Source: Streptomyces sp. ISL-100 (lineage in GTDB: Bacteria; Actinomycetota; Actinomycetes; Streptomycetales; Streptomycetaceae). From it: DNA of 64,000 bases. The translations under genes and the position numbers were made by a program. This document shows positions 41,723-59,600 of the stretch, piece by piece. The DNA lies in assembly GCF_018614615.1 (NCBI RefSeq), contig NZ_JAGGOK010000070.1:120769-184768 (forward strand), read 5' to 3'. How positions within the stretch are numbered: position 1 is the stretch's first letter; each line of letters begins with the position of its first letter. The notes beneath the pieces are model-generated. The model was not told the DNA's origin. It saw only the letters and a program-made list of their open reading frames with translations, and searched no databases.

Positions 41723-42490
41723 ATGGGAAAGTACGCAGGCAAGAAGGCCGTTGTCATCGGTGGAACGCACGGCATGGGCCTCGCGATGGTGCAGGGGCTG
41801 CTCGCCGAGGGCGCCGAGGTGCTGCTGACCGGACGTAACGAGAAGAACATCGAGACGGTACGGCGCGACTTGGGTGCCAAGGCGCACGTCGTACGCTCCG
41901 ATGTGGCCGACATGGGTGACATCGCGGCGCTCGGCGATCTGGTCGAGGAGAAGTTCGGCCGCATCGACACGCTGTTCGTCAACGTCGGTTACGCGACGCT
42001 GGAGCCGGTGGCCCTGGTCACCGAAGCGACGTACGACCGGCAGTTCAACGTCAACACCAAGGGCGTGTTCTTCACGGTGCAGCGGCTGGCCCCGCTCATC
42101 TCGGACAACGGCTCGATCGTCTTCACCACCTCGATCGCCAACGTGACCGGCACGCCCGGCATGGGCGTCTACTCGGGTGCCAAGGCAGCCGTCCGGTCCT
42201 TCGCCCAGGTCTTCGCCGCCGAGCTGATGCCGCGCGGCATCCGCGTCAACTCGGTCAGCCCCGGTTTCATCCACACCCCCACGATGGGCATCGTGGACGC
42301 GTCGGACGAGGACCGCGCCATCCTGATGAAAGTAGGCGACGAGCTGACGCCGATGAAGCGCCACGGCAGCCCGGAGGAGGTCGCCACGGCCGCGCTGTTC
42401 TTCGCGTTCGACGCGACGTTCACCACGGGCGTGGAGCTGGCCGTCGACGGTGGCCTCACTCAGCACATCCAGCCCGTTCCCCCGCAGTAG
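41723..42490 (+). CDS. SDR-family oxidoreductase
   Basis: 255 residues from ATG 41723 with AAGGAG 5 nt upstream; an in-frame ATG at 41657 lacks a site. Cofactor motif GGTHGMG near residue 12-18 (R at the end of beta-2, GRNEKN, suggests NADPH), N-x-G in NVGYA, catalytic Ser in TTSIAN and YSGAK. Substrate unknown. Terminated by the strong hairpin shared with the convergent P450 remnant. Confidence 0.9.
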   Translation: MGKYAGKKAVVIGGTHGMGLAMVQGLLAEGAEVLLTGRNEKNIETVRRDLGAKAHVVRSDVADMGDIAALGDLVEEKFGRIDTLFVNVGYATLEPVALVTEATYDRQFNVNTKGVFFTVQRLAPLISDNGSIVFTTSIANVTGTPGMGVYSGAKAAVRSFAQVFAAELMPRGIRVNSVSPGFIHTPTMGIVDASDEDRAILMKVGDELTPMKRHGSPEEVATAALFFAFDATFTTGVELAVDGGLTQHIQPVPPQ

Positions 42491-42520
42491 CCCACGGCGC
42501 GGCACAGACCTCGTGCGTCG

Positions 42521-42556
42521 GGTGGTGCCCCCGGACCGCGGTCCGGGGGCACCACC
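42521..42556. terminator. Bidirectional 17-bp perfect hairpin
   Basis: Arms 42521-42537 and 42540-42556 with a 2-nt loop, between the convergent SDR gene and the P450 remnant whose stop codon begins 3 bp further on. Confidence 0.75.
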
Positions 42557-42559
42557 GTC

Positions 42560-43712
42560 TCAGGCAGCCGCTTCGCCCAGCAGGACCGGCAGGGAACGGT
42601 GTCCGTTGGAGATGAAGGACTCCAGCGGAAGGATCCGCTCCGGAGGCTCGGCCGGTGCGAGCCCCGGGAAACGGGCGAAGATGGCGGGCAGGGCGATCGA
42701 CGCCTCCAGACGTGCCAGCGGTGCGCCGGGACAGTGATGCACCCCATGGCCGAAGGCGAGGTGCTGACGACGCGTGTCGCGGGTGATGTCGAAGTCGTCG
42801 GCAGTCCCGCCGTGCTGGAGCGGATCGCGGCCGGCCGCCCCGAAGGCGATCATCATGGGCTCGCCCTTGGCGATCGTCACATCAGGACGCGGCGCCGTCC
42901 TTCAGCAGTTTCAGCTGACCGGGGTGGCTGAGGAGGGCGTGAATGGCGTGGTCGAGAAGGTTGACGGTGGTCTCGTGCCCCGCGGTGAACATCAGCAGGA
43001 TGGTGTCGATCAACTCCCGTTCGCTGAGCCCGGATCCGCTGTCCTCCTCGCGTACGGTGATCAGCCCGCTGGTCAGATCGTCCCCCGGCCGTTCCCGTTT
43101 GACGGCGACGAGTTCGCCCATCAGGGCGTACAGATCACGCTCGTTCCTCTTCGCGTCCTCCAGGGAGGCCGAGGTCTGCAACATGGCGTGCACCAGCCTC
43201 AGCAGTTCGTCGCGCATGCTCTCGGGGATGCCGAGCAGTTCGGAGATGACCTGGGTGGGCAGCGGGTAGGCGAACTCCGCACGGAGGTCGACCGGTTCGT
43301 CTGCCGGCATGGCCGCTATCCGGTCCAGCAGCTCACCGGTGATGGCCTCGATGCGTGGCCGCAGGGCGGCGGTGCGGCGTGAGGTGAATGCCTTGGCCAC
43401 CAGCTTGCGCAGGCGCGTGTGCTCGGGGCCGTAGGCGGTGATCATGTTGCGGTCGGAAACCCACATGGCCAGGGACCAGTTCTCGCCCAGCTCTCCGTTG
43501 GCCCAGGCCGGCCAGTGCTGGTGGGTGTCCCGGGAGACTCTGGGGTCGGTCAGCAACTGCTTGACCAGTTCGTAGTCGGTGACAGCCCAGACGATGACTC
43601 CGCCGGGCAGCTCCACCTGTGTGGCGCGCCCCCGGCTGCGCAGCTGAGCGCCCTCGCCGTGGATGTCACGGCCGGACGGGTCGATGACGAAGGGACAGTA
43701 CTGCTTGCTCAC
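42560..43712 (-). pseudogene. Cytochrome P450 with internal deletion and frameshift
   Basis: The 5' part (43712-42882, 276 aa) holds the P450 N-terminal half through the I-helix motif AGHETT and ends LKLLKDGAAS-stop. The 3' part (42880-42560, other frame) resumes at VTIAKGEPMMIAFGAAGRDP and contains the heme loop FGHGVHHCPG with the cysteine ligand. The K-helix ExxR region between them, about 50 residues in bacterial P450s, is missing. Both the deletion and the frame change would abolish function. The tailoring enzyme was probably part of the same locus as the amine oxidase and PKS, but no longer works unless the sequence is faulty. Confidence 0.85.
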
Positions 43713-43891
43713 GGTCGGTCTCCAAGATGTCGGCGGCTTGGGTGCGACTTGGGCGGCCGGGAAGGTACGGGCCGCAGCTGTCGCTCATGGGTCGGCCCCC
43801 GCACCCGGGGGTCTCCCGGGGACGGGGGTCGACACGTACGCGGAGCCGGGCCGGGGAGGCCCGGTCGTCCGTACGGGGGAAGAGGGGGTGG

Positions 43892-45376
43892 CTAGGCCCG
43901 GCGGGCGAGCGCCGCGTCCTTCAGCGCGGCCCCGCTCACCTGCTCCGCGGCGCGGCGGCCCGATTCGATGGCCCCGTCCACGAAGCCGTGCCAGACGCTC
44001 GCGAGGTCGCCGCCGGCGAACGCGATGCGGCCGTACGGCTGCTGGATCGCGGGCAGTTGCCGCAGCAGCTGGTCGGGGCGGCGAAGCCCCTGCGCGCCGC
44101 GCGCGTACGCGTCCGTGCCCCAGTCGTGGGACTTGGCCGCCACCACTTCGGCCGTAGGCAGGTACTCCCGTACGGCGGCCTGCACCTGCCCGAGGTTCTT
44201 CGGGTCGAAGGTCGGGTCGAAGGCGAAGCCGATCATGAGGTGGCCGTCGGGCAGCTTGCTGAACGGGAAGAGACTCTCGATGCGCTGGCCCTCGTACCCC
44301 TGACAGAGCGTCAGCGGGGTCACGCCGCGGACGTGCATCCACAGCTTGACGGTCCGGCGTACGCCGATGCCCTCGGTGGCGGCGTCGGCGTGCACCTTGG
44401 GCAGTCCGGGGGCGAACTTGATCGTGTTCCATACGTTCGACGGCACCGCGACGACCACCCGTGAGGCCTCGAACGTACCGCTGTTGCGGGTGACGACGGA
44501 GACACCGCGGCCGGTGTCGGCCACGGCGGTGACCGGTGTGTTGAGACGCACGGTCACCGGCTCGTCGGCCAGGATGGAGCGCACCAGGCCGCTCATACCT
44601 CCCGCGCCCGGGCGCTGCGACATCAGTGAGAACCAGCCGTCGGCGTTCCAGCCGGTGTGGGCCCACCACTGAGCCAGGGACGTGAGCGCGCCGTCCTTGC
44701 TGGAGCCGCCCGCGAAGCCCGCGACCTGGGAGCTCAGCCAGCCGGCGTCCTGCGCGTTGAGATTGAGCCGGGCTATCCGGTCGTGCAGCGACAGGGGGTC
44801 GATCGAGCGCAGCAGGTCCGCGCGGAACAGCGGGTCCCTGGGACGCTCGAAGTACTCCTTCGAGCCGTCGAACAGCATCCCGAGCAGCTCGCCGAGCCGG
44901 CCGAAGACCTCCTCGGGCTTGAAGGTGGTCGGCCCGGTGGCGGTCGGGTAGATCGCCAGCTCCGGCTGGATCTCCGTCAGCAGCGGGACTCCGTACCGCT
45001 TCAGTTCCTCCATGGCGAACGTCTGGGACGGGTGGATCCACTGACCGCCGAGCTCGATCTGCCGGCCCGCGAAGTTCTCGGTCCACGTACGGCCGCCCAC
45101 CCGGCCCCGCGCCTCCAGCACCAGAACCCGCAGCCCCCGCGCCTGCAGCTCCCGGGCGGCGGTCGCTCCGGCGAAACCGGCCCCGACGACGATGACGTCG
45201 TAGCGCCTCCTCACCTCCGCCTCGGTGGGGGCGGGGTTCGCGTGCGCCGCGCCGGTGAGGGCGAGCGAGCCGGCCGAAGCGGCCAGCGCGGTCAGCCCGC
45301 CCGCCTTCAGTGCCGTGCGGCGTCCCACCGTGCGGTGCGTCGCGGCGGCGAGCAGCCCGGTTCTGTCGAATTTCAC
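43892..45376 (-). CDS. FAD-dependent amine oxidase with Tat-type signal
   Basis: 494 residues. A twin-arginine leader (VGRRTALKAGG followed by a hydrophobic Ala-rich stretch, ending AAHA) predicts folded export. FAD-binding VIVVGAGFAGATAARELQ follows, then GGRTW and ELGGQWIHPSQ as in flavin monoamine oxidases, with GGDLASVWHGFVDGAIESG at the C-terminal FAD contact. It oxidises an amine to an imine or aldehyde with hydrogen peroxide release. Upstream of the P450 remnant by 179 bp; co-transcription possible. A tailoring role in the polyketide-alkaloid locus or an independent secreted oxidase are both feasible. Confidence 0.9.
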   Translation of the reverse strand: MKFDRTGLLAAATHRTVGRRTALKAGGLTALAASAGSLALTGAAHANPAPTEAEVRRRYDVIVVGAGFAGATAARELQARGLRVLVLEARGRVGGRTWTENFAGRQIELGGQWIHPSQTFAMEELKRYGVPLLTEIQPELAIYPTATGPTTFKPEEVFGRLGELLGMLFDGSKEYFERPRDPLFRADLLRSIDPLSLHDRIARLNLNAQDAGWLSSQVAGFAGGSSKDGALTSLAQWWAHTGWNADGWFSLMSQRPGAGGMSGLVRSILADEPVTVRLNTPVTAVADTGRGVSVVTRNSGTFEASRVVVAVPSNVWNTIKFAPGLPKVHADAATEGIGVRRTVKLWMHVRGVTPLTLCQGYEGQRIESLFPFSKLPDGHLMIGFAFDPTFDPKNLGQVQAAVREYLPTAEVVAAKSHDWGTDAYARGAQGLRRPDQLLRQLPAIQQPYGRIAFAGGDLASVWHGFVDGAIESGRRAAEQVSGAALKDAALARRA

Positions 45377-45862
45377 GAAGTCTCCTTGTAGCGCCGGCCG
45401 AGCACAAAGCGATTCAGCCCATTGGTATTTCCGCTGCGAACGTAGCGGAGGTGCGTCGAAAGGTGGCTCAATATGTATTCATCGCGCGGTAATTGATTAC
45501 CTGTTAGTCCGTGATGATCAGCCGGTGCACGAGCCGTGAGCGGTCAAGGGGCGCGACCGGCGACTGGAACCGGCCTGCCCGGCTGCCGTGATGCCGGACA
45601 CATTGCCCTCGCCGCCGGCCGACGCGCGCTGTCGTCACTGTCGGCCAGGAGGGGAGCGTGTAGGGTCAGGATGCGTCCGAAATGCGAGATCGCAACACGC
45701 ATTGGCCCCTCGCGCAACGACTGTGGTGGACCGTGAGTAACACGGCCACCTGGACCAGGTCGTCGCGTCCGGGGCCGACAGACGTATATGGGGGAGCAAG
45801 ATGCTGTGCGGGGGAGGACCGCACACCGTCTTGCAGCGTCCTGCACGTATCAAGGGGGAAGC
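45377..45862. promoter_or_regulatory. Divergent region upstream of amine oxidase and SARP gene
   Basis: 486 bp without a defensible gene. It includes a markedly AT-rich patch near 45475-45505 (ATTGATTACCTGTTAG), unusual here and a plausible promoter or butyrolactone-receptor region. I could not match a canonical autoregulatory element. AGGGGG at 45853-45858, 4 nt before ATG 45863, sets the SARP start. Confidence 0.35.
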
Positions 45863-47011
45863 ATGCAGATCCAGATGCTGGGACCGCTGGAAGTCGTCGC
45901 CGACAACCAGCCGATCCCATTGGGGGGCACGAGACAACGTGCGACATTGGGCTTTCTGCTCCTGCAGGCCAACAGAGTGGTGGCAACCAGCCAATTACTG
46001 AAAGCGGTGTGGGCGGCGGACGACGCCCCCAGTTCGGCGCGGAAGATTCTGCAGAACGCCGTCTGGGGACTGAGGGGAGTGCTCCATGCCCGGGGCTCCG
46101 ACGGCCGTGGGGGCGGCTCACCGGCACTGCTCACCCAGGCACCCGGCTACATGCTGCGCGTCGAACCCGAGCAGGTGGACCTCTTCCTTTTCGAGCGTCA
46201 CGCCGCACGAGGGCGGGCGGAGCTCGCGGCGGGCAGGCCGGACGCGGCCGCGCGGTCACTGAAGGAGGCGCTGGGGCTGTGGCGTGGTCCCGCGCTTGCC
46301 GACCTGGTCGAGACCGGCATTTCCTGGATGGAGCTGTCGGCACTGCAGGGCGCCCGTGTCGACGCCATGGAGGACTACTTCGAGGCGGAACTGGAGCGGG
46401 GCAGGCACCACTCCGTGCTCGGGGAGCTGGAAACCCTCGTCGACAACGAACCGCTGCGTGAGCGGGCCTGCAGTCAGCTGATGCTCGCGCTGTACCGCTG
46501 CGGCCGGCAGGCCGACGCGCTCAACGTCTACGGCCGGATACGCTCCGCCCTGGTCGAGAACCTGGGACTGGAACCCGGACACGAGCTGCGTACGCTGCAA
46601 CAGGCCATCCTCACCCACGACGCGGTCCTCGCCTCGCGAGAGGTCGCGACCCACCAGGACCTCGCCCTCGACTCCGGGCCCGCCGACCGGGCGGTCCTGG
46701 TCCGTGACGACGCGAGCGGCCCGGCGAGAGGGACCCGTACCACGGCGGTGGAGGCCGGCGCGGGCACGGCGGACGGCGGCCCCGCGGCCGAGCGGGGCAA
46801 CACCGTACCGGCGACGACCACCACCGGACCCAGGGCCATGGTCTCCGAGCGCAAGCGGATCAGCGTCCTTCTGCTGCGCACGGAACTGGGGCCGCAAGCC
46901 GGCGGCGGTGGAATCGAGTCCGTGGACCGGCTGCTCCGGGACACGGCCGCGGCGGTCAAGGAGGAGATCGAGGCGTACGGCGGCACCGTCGCCGCATCGA
47001 TCGGCTCCTGA
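45863..47011 (+). CDS. SARP-family activator, C-terminally truncated
   Basis: 382 residues. An N-terminal OmpR-like DNA-binding domain (MQIQMLGPLEV...GGTRQRATLGFLLL) and a bacterial transcriptional activator (BTAD) domain (about 100-245) define a SARP. After a low-complexity linker (about 255-325) a new domain begins (RKRISVLLLRTEL ... VKEEIEAYGGTVAASIGS) that looks like the start of a nucleotide-cyclase-like domain found in large SARP regulators, then stops abruptly. The stop falls where an antisense aminotransferase also breaks off (about 47000). The DNA-binding part could still function. Pathway-specific activator of the PKS locus by position. Confidence 0.85.
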   Translation: MQIQMLGPLEVVADNQPIPLGGTRQRATLGFLLLQANRVVATSQLLKAVWAADDAPSSARKILQNAVWGLRGVLHARGSDGRGGGSPALLTQAPGYMLRVEPEQVDLFLFERHAARGRAELAAGRPDAAARSLKEALGLWRGPALADLVETGISWMELSALQGARVDAMEDYFEAELERGRHHSVLGELETLVDNEPLRERACSQLMLALYRCGRQADALNVYGRIRSALVENLGLEPGHELRTLQQAILTHDAVLASREVATHQDLALDSGPADRAVLVRDDASGPARGTRTTAVEAGAGTADGGPAAERGNTVPATTTTGPRAMVSERKRISVLLLRTELGPQAGGGGIESVDRLLRDTAAAVKEEIEAYGGTVAASIGS

Positions 47012-47427
47012 ACCTTCAGCACCCGGTCGAGCTCCGCGTGCTTGACCGCGGCCTCGATCGCCTCGGCGCCGCTGTTGGCGAATATGGCCGAGTACGGCTC
47101 CTCGGCGCCGGTCTCCCGCCGGATGATCCGGTTCAGCGCCGCGGCGACTTTCTCGGCGTAAGGGTGCCGGGAGAACTGCGCGTGGACCGGCGCCCGGTCG
47201 TCCAGCAACTGCTTCGCGTACGCCACGATCCCTGGGTGGTTGTGCCCCAGGATCAGCGAACCGTAGCCGCCGGCCGCGTCGAGGACGGGGACTTCCCGGC
47301 CGTCCTCGCCGCGGAGATACAGGGTGTTCCCCTCGGCGCGCACGTACTCGACATCGAGTCCGACGGAGGCGAGGAAACCGAGCAGATGAGGCTCCGCGAG
47401 TCCCGGTTCATCGGATACAGAATTCAT
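46999..47427 (-). pseudogene. Class III aminotransferase, N-terminal fragment
   Basis: About 143 genuine residues, starting MNSVSDEPGLAEPH. They include the class-III features VLDAAGGYGSLILGHNHPGI and FANSGAEAIEAAVKHAEL, the PLP-enzyme N-terminal region. After about KVQEP the frame runs into the antisense of the SARP gene, and the catalytic lysine domain is absent. Such enzymes transaminate aldehydes released by PKS reductase domains in coelimycin-type pathways, which fits the PKS here. As sequenced it cannot work. Confidence 0.8.
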
Positions 47428-47820
47428 GGCGACATCCCCTTATTCGGATACCGGGACCTTACCCGCGGTTCGGTCGGCTGATCGGAATGGAAGTCATGGT
47501 GCGGTAATCGCCGCCGGTGAGGTCCGGTGAACTACGGGCAGAACATGGTTACTTATGGGTGGGTGGGTGTACGTAAGCGGTCGGATACCTTGGCCGGGTG
47601 TTCTCATTCCTGAATTCCGAAAGAGGCGACATGATTTATATATCGGCGGCGGCTGACCTCATGGGGCCGCGTATGCGGAAGATTCCTGGCGAGGGCGAAC
47701 GGGAATCCCCGGGAATCCATTCCGCCGCCGGCTACCTCTCGTTGATGCTGGGTAGCTCCGGGCCCGGGCAGATGGACCGCTCGCACGTGCCCGCGGCGCC
47801 CCGCACGATGGGCCGATGAC
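47428..47820. promoter_or_regulatory. Divergent region between aminotransferase remnant and flavin reductase
   Basis: 393 bp with no supported gene. It should carry promoters in both directions. An AT-rich run near 47628-47645 (ATGATTTATATATCGG) stands out as a possible -10 region for the flavin reductase. No clear SARP-type heptamer repeats were seen. Confidence 0.35.
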
Positions 47821-48399
47821 GTGACGGACAACGGACACACCTCCCACCGGCCGGCCGGCCGCACGTCCCTGCTTCCTGCCCCCAACGGCTCGGCTCTTCC
47901 TGCTGAAGCCACCCCCGCCTCGCTGCGCGAAGTGATGTCACGCTTCGCCACGGGCGTCGTCGTGATCACCGTTGGTGGCGAGCACATCCACGGCATGACA
48001 GCCAACGCCTTCAGCTCGGTGTCGCTCGATCCTCCGTCGGTGCTTTGCTGCATCGCCCACAACGCGGTCATGCACGGCGCCATCACGAAGGCCCGGCGGT
48101 TCGCCGTCTCCATCCTCGGCGCCGAACAGGAGGAAACGGCCCGCTTCTTCGCCGACAAGGCCCGGCCGCTCGGGCCCGAGCAGTTCGACGGCGTCGACTG
48201 GCTGCCGGGAGCGCACACCAGGGCGCCGCTGCTCTCCGGCGCGCTGGCCTGGCTGGAGTGCGAGCTCGCCGAGGCATACGAGTCCGGAGACCATTCGATC
48301 TTCACCGGCTCTGTGCTCAACTCGGTCCGCGGCCCCGGCGGGTCCGGACTGCTGTTCTTCGAGGGCAAGTTCCAGCGGCTCGCGCCGCCCGCCGGCTGA
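47821..48399 (+). CDS. Flavin reductase domain protein (two-component monooxygenase reductase)
   Basis: 192 residues, GTG start. SRFATGVVVITVGGEHIHGM and TANAFSSVSLDPPSVLCCI are diagnostic of the HpaC/flavin reductase family, which supplies reduced FMN or FAD to a separate oxygenase. The convergent acyl-CoA-dehydrogenase-like flavoprotein at 48491 is the obvious former partner, since group D monooxygenases share that fold. It ends before a 30-bp perfect palindrome. Confidence 0.92.
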   Translation: MTDNGHTSHRPAGRTSLLPAPNGSALPAEATPASLREVMSRFATGVVVITVGGEHIHGMTANAFSSVSLDPPSVLCCIAHNAVMHGAITKARRFAVSILGAEQEETARFFADKARPLGPEQFDGVDWLPGAHTRAPLLSGALAWLECELAEAYESGDHSIFTGSVLNSVRGPGGSGLLFFEGKFQRLAPPAG

Positions 48400-48415
48400 C
48401 TTTGCCGGCCTCCCC

Positions 48416-48477
48416 ACCCTTCAATGCCGGTGATCCCGGCGGCCGACCGGCCGCCGGGATCACCGGCATTGAAGGGT
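48416..48477. terminator. 62-bp perfect palindrome, bidirectional terminator
   Basis: Two exactly complementary 30-nt arms (48416-48445 and 48448-48477) with a 2-nt AC loop, between convergent genes ending at 48399 and 48491. The length and perfection are exceptional even for this GC-rich genome. Confidence 0.8.
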
Positions 48478-48490
48478 GTGTATCCAGTGC

Positions 48491-49294
48491 CTAGAGGAAC
48501 GGCGTCTCCGGGTCGAGCCCGAGCAGCACCCGTCCCTGGACCTCTAGGTTCGCGTTGAGCTGCGCCAGCGCGTGCAGCGAGAAGCCCTGGATGTCACGGT
48601 GGAACCGCTGGATGTGCACGCCGCGCTGAATCACCGATCCACCGCTCGCGTTGAAGAGGAGCTCGACCGCTTCCTTGCTGAGCTGCGCGGCGAAGGCGGT
48701 CTGGCCGCGCACGGCGGCCTTCTCCTCCAGGGTCGGCTGCTCGCCGGCGTCGGCCCGGTCCTGGAGGACCCGCAGCCAGCCGTCGGCGAGCCCCTCGGCC
48801 GCGGCGATCTTGTTGGCCGCGGTGGCCACGTGGATCTGGGTGAGAGGGTGCTGCGTCTGGTCCTCCCAGGCGGTGTAGGTGATTCCACGGCCGGGAAGCC
48901 GCTCGAGGAAGAGTTCGTACGTACCCTTGGCGATACCGATGAACACGGCGGCGGCCAGGGCCATCACCTGGCTCACCAGACCGTAATTACGCCCCGTCGC
49001 ACCGGTGTTGGAGCGGTCTCCGGTGGCGCTGAAGATCAGTTCCTCGAACCGGCCCACACGGCGGGCCGGAATGAAGACGTCCTTGGCGGAGGAGGTCGCG
49101 CTGCCGGTGGCGCAGCCCGCGGTCACGTCCCAGTCGTCGACGACCGTCATCTCGGACATCGGCAGCAGGGCCATGGCCTCCTCCACCGAGCCGTCCGGGT
49201 GCTCCATCATCGCCGTGGCGAAGTTCCACTCGGCGCCGGGGCAGCCCGAGTTGAACCGCAGCCGGGCGTCGCCGACGAGACCGGGCAGGAGGGA
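48491..49294 (-). pseudogene. Acyl-CoA dehydrogenase-fold flavoprotein (monooxygenase type), 5' end missing
   Basis: About 268 C-terminal residues: RFNSGCPGAEWN, MPMSEMTVVDDWDVTAGCATGSAT and the helical C-terminal domain to DPETPFL. This matches flavin-dependent oxygenases of the acyl-CoA dehydrogenase fold that act with a flavin reductase. The N-terminal domain and start codon are absent: reading upstream enters PKS sequence on the opposite strand at about 49294. Not expected to be functional. Confidence 0.8.
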
Positions 49295-56593
<7,299 letters not shown>

Positions 56594-56635
56594 CGCGGCC
56601 CCCCACTTCGCAGTCCAAGGAGAGATTGATCCCCC

Positions 56636-59600
56636 ATGACCAATGAAGAGAAGCTGGTCGAATACCTGAAACGGGTCACGGTCGACCTGCAGAAGACCCG
56701 CCAACGCCTCACCGAGCTGGAGGAGGCGGCCGCCGAGCCCGTCGCCATTGTCGGCATGGCCTGCCGCTATCCCGGCGGCGTCTCGGACGCCGACAGCCTG
56801 TGGCAGCTCGTCGCCGAAGGTCGCGACGCCATCACCGAGTGGCCCACCGACCGCGGCTGGGACCTCGACGGCCTCTACGACCCCGAGCCCGGGAAGCCCG
56901 GCAAGACGTACACGAAGGAAGGCGGCTTCCTCGAAGGCGCCACGCGGTTCGACGCGGCCTTCTTCGGGATCTCGCCGGGCGAAGCGCTGGCCATGGACCC
57001 GCAGCACCGGGTGCTGCTGGAAACCGCCTGGGAGCTCTTCGAGCACGCGGGGATCGACCCGACCACGCTCAAGGGCACCAGCACCGGCGTCTTCGCCGGC
57101 ATCGTCGAGCAGAGCTACCTCGGCCTCGACGGCCCCGAGGAGTTCGAGGGCTACCTCATGACGAGCAAGCTGGGCAGCGTCGCGTCCGGCCGTATCGCGT
57201 ATGCCTTCGGCCTCGAAGGGCCGGCCGTCTCCCTCGACACGGCTTGCTCCTCCTCGCTGGTGGCCCTGCACCTGGCCGTGCAGTCGGTACGTTCGGGGGA
57301 GACGACGCTCGCCGTCGCCGGCGGTTCCACCGTCAACGGCCACCCCGGCGGCTTCGTCGACTTCTCCCGCCAGAGCGGGCTCTCCGTCGACGGCCGCTGC
57401 CGTTCCTTCGCGGCGTCGGCGGGCGGCACCGGCTGGTCCGAGGGCGTCGGGGCTGGTCCTGGTGGAGAAGCTCTCCGAAGCACGCAAGAACGGCCACCGG
57501 ATCCTCGCGGTCGTCCGCGGCAGCGCCGTGAACCAGGACGGCGCCTCCAACGGCCTCACCGCTCCCAACGGCCCCTCGCAGGAACGCGTCATCCGGCAGG
57601 CCCTCAAGAACGCGGCTCTCACGACCGCCGACGTCGACATCGTCGAGGCGCACGGCACCGCCACCACACTCGGCGACCCCATCGAGGCCCAGGCGCTCCT
57701 CGCCACCTACGGCAAGGGACGGTCGGCCGAACGCCCCCTGCGCCTCGGCTCGTTCAAGTCCAACATCGGTCACACCGTCGCCGCGGCCGGTGTCGGCGGC
57801 GTCATCAAGATGATCCAGGCCATGCGGCACGGGGTCATGCCCAAGACGCTGCATGTGGACGAGCCGACGCCGGTGGTCGACTGGAAGTCCGGCTCGGTCG
57901 AGCTGCTCACCGAGGCGTGCCCGTGGCCGGAGCTGGACCGCCCGCGCCGTGCCGCCGTCTCGTCCTTCGGGGTCAGCGGCACCAACGCCCACGTCATCCT
58001 GGAGGCGGCGCCCGACAGCGAAACCACCGGGCAGCAGGCCGCGCCGGGCGCGGCCGCCGAGCCAGTGTCTCTTCCCGTCGCGCCGTGGGTACTCTCCGCC
58101 AAGTCGCAGCAGGCCCTGCGCGGCCAGGCCGGGCGCCTCGCCTCCCACCTGGAGAAGCACGGAGAACTCGGCCCGCTGGACGTGTCGTTCTCGCTCGCCA
58201 CCACCCGCGCCGCCCTGTCCGAGCGCGCACTGCTCGTCGCCGGTGACCGTGACGGCTACCTGGCGCAGCTGCACGCCCTGGCCGCCGGCCGGTCCGGTAC
58301 GGGCATCGTGACCGGCACCGCGGGAACCGCCGGAAAGACCGTGTTCCTCTTTCCCGGGCAAGGTTCGCAGTGGACCGGGATGGCCGTGGAACTGCTCGAC
58401 ACCTCGCCCGTCTTCGCCTCCCGTATCGACGAATGCGCCCAGGCCCTGACCGAGTTCACCGACTGGTCGCTCCACGACGTCCTGCGCGGCACCGAAGGTG
58501 CGCCCGACATCGAGCGTGTCGACGTCGTCCAGCCCGTCCTGTGGGCCGTGATGGTGTCGCTCTCCGCGCTGTGGCGGGCCCACGGCGTACATCCGACGGC
58601 AGTCGTCGGGCACTCCCAGGGCGAGATCGCGGCGGCGACCGTAGCCGGAATACTCTCCCTCCAGGACGGCGCGCGGGTAGTCGCGCTGCGCAGCCAGGCC
58701 ATCGGCAGGGTGCTGGCCGGTCTCGGCGGGATGGTGTCGGTCGCACTGCCGGCCGATCAGGTCCGTGAGCGGATCGAGCCGTGGCAGGGCCGGATCCAGC
58801 TGGCCGCGGTCAACGGACCGTCCTCCGTGGTCGTGTCCGGCGAGGACGGCCCGCTGGAGGAGTTCCTCACCGCGGCCAAGGCGGACGGGCTGCGAGCGCG
58901 CCGCGTACCCGTGGACTACGCATCGCATTCCGCGTACGTCGAGCTGCTCCGCGACGAACTCGGCACGCTGCTCGCCGAGGTGAGCCCGCGAAAGGCAGAG
59001 ATCCCTCTGCTGTCCACGGTCACCGGCGCATGGGTCGAAGGCCCCGAGCTCGACGCCGGGTACTGGTACAGCAACCTGCGCCGTACCGTCGAACTGGAGC
59101 AAGCCACCCGGACCCTCCTCGACCAGGGATACTCCACCTTCATCGAGTCGAGCCCGCATCCGGTGCTGGTGACCGGAGTGCAGGAAACCGTCGACGACTC
59201 GCCCCGCGACGCCCTGGTCATCGGCTCGCTGCGCCGTGACGAGGGCGGTCTGGCACGCTTTTGGACCTCGGCGGGCGAAGCGTACGTACGCGGTGTCGCG
59301 CCGGACTGGAGCACTGTCTTCGCGGGGACCGGCGCCCGCCGCGTCGACCTGCCGTCCTATGCCTTCCAGCAGGAGCGGTACTGGTACGAGTCCGGGGGCG
59401 CCCCCATCGACGCGGCGGGCCTGGGCCTCAGCGCGACCGGCCACCCGCTGCTGGGCGCCGCCGTTGCCGTCGCGGGCCCGGCGCCCGGGGACGGCGCGGT
59501 AGTGGCCGCCGCGACGGAGACACTCTTCACCAGCAGGGTCTCGGCGCGTACGCATCCGTGGCTCGCTGATCACACCGTGCACGGCCGCGTCGTGCTGCCG

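Noticed and set aside
47598..47819. 73-aa plus-strand ORF before the flavin reductase
   Set aside because: Low-complexity, no ribosome site, lies in the divergent promoter region.
48572..49294. N-terminal 240 residues of the long PKS reading frame
   Set aside because: Antisense of the flavoprotein fragment; PKS similarity begins only at PFAWSG near 49298.
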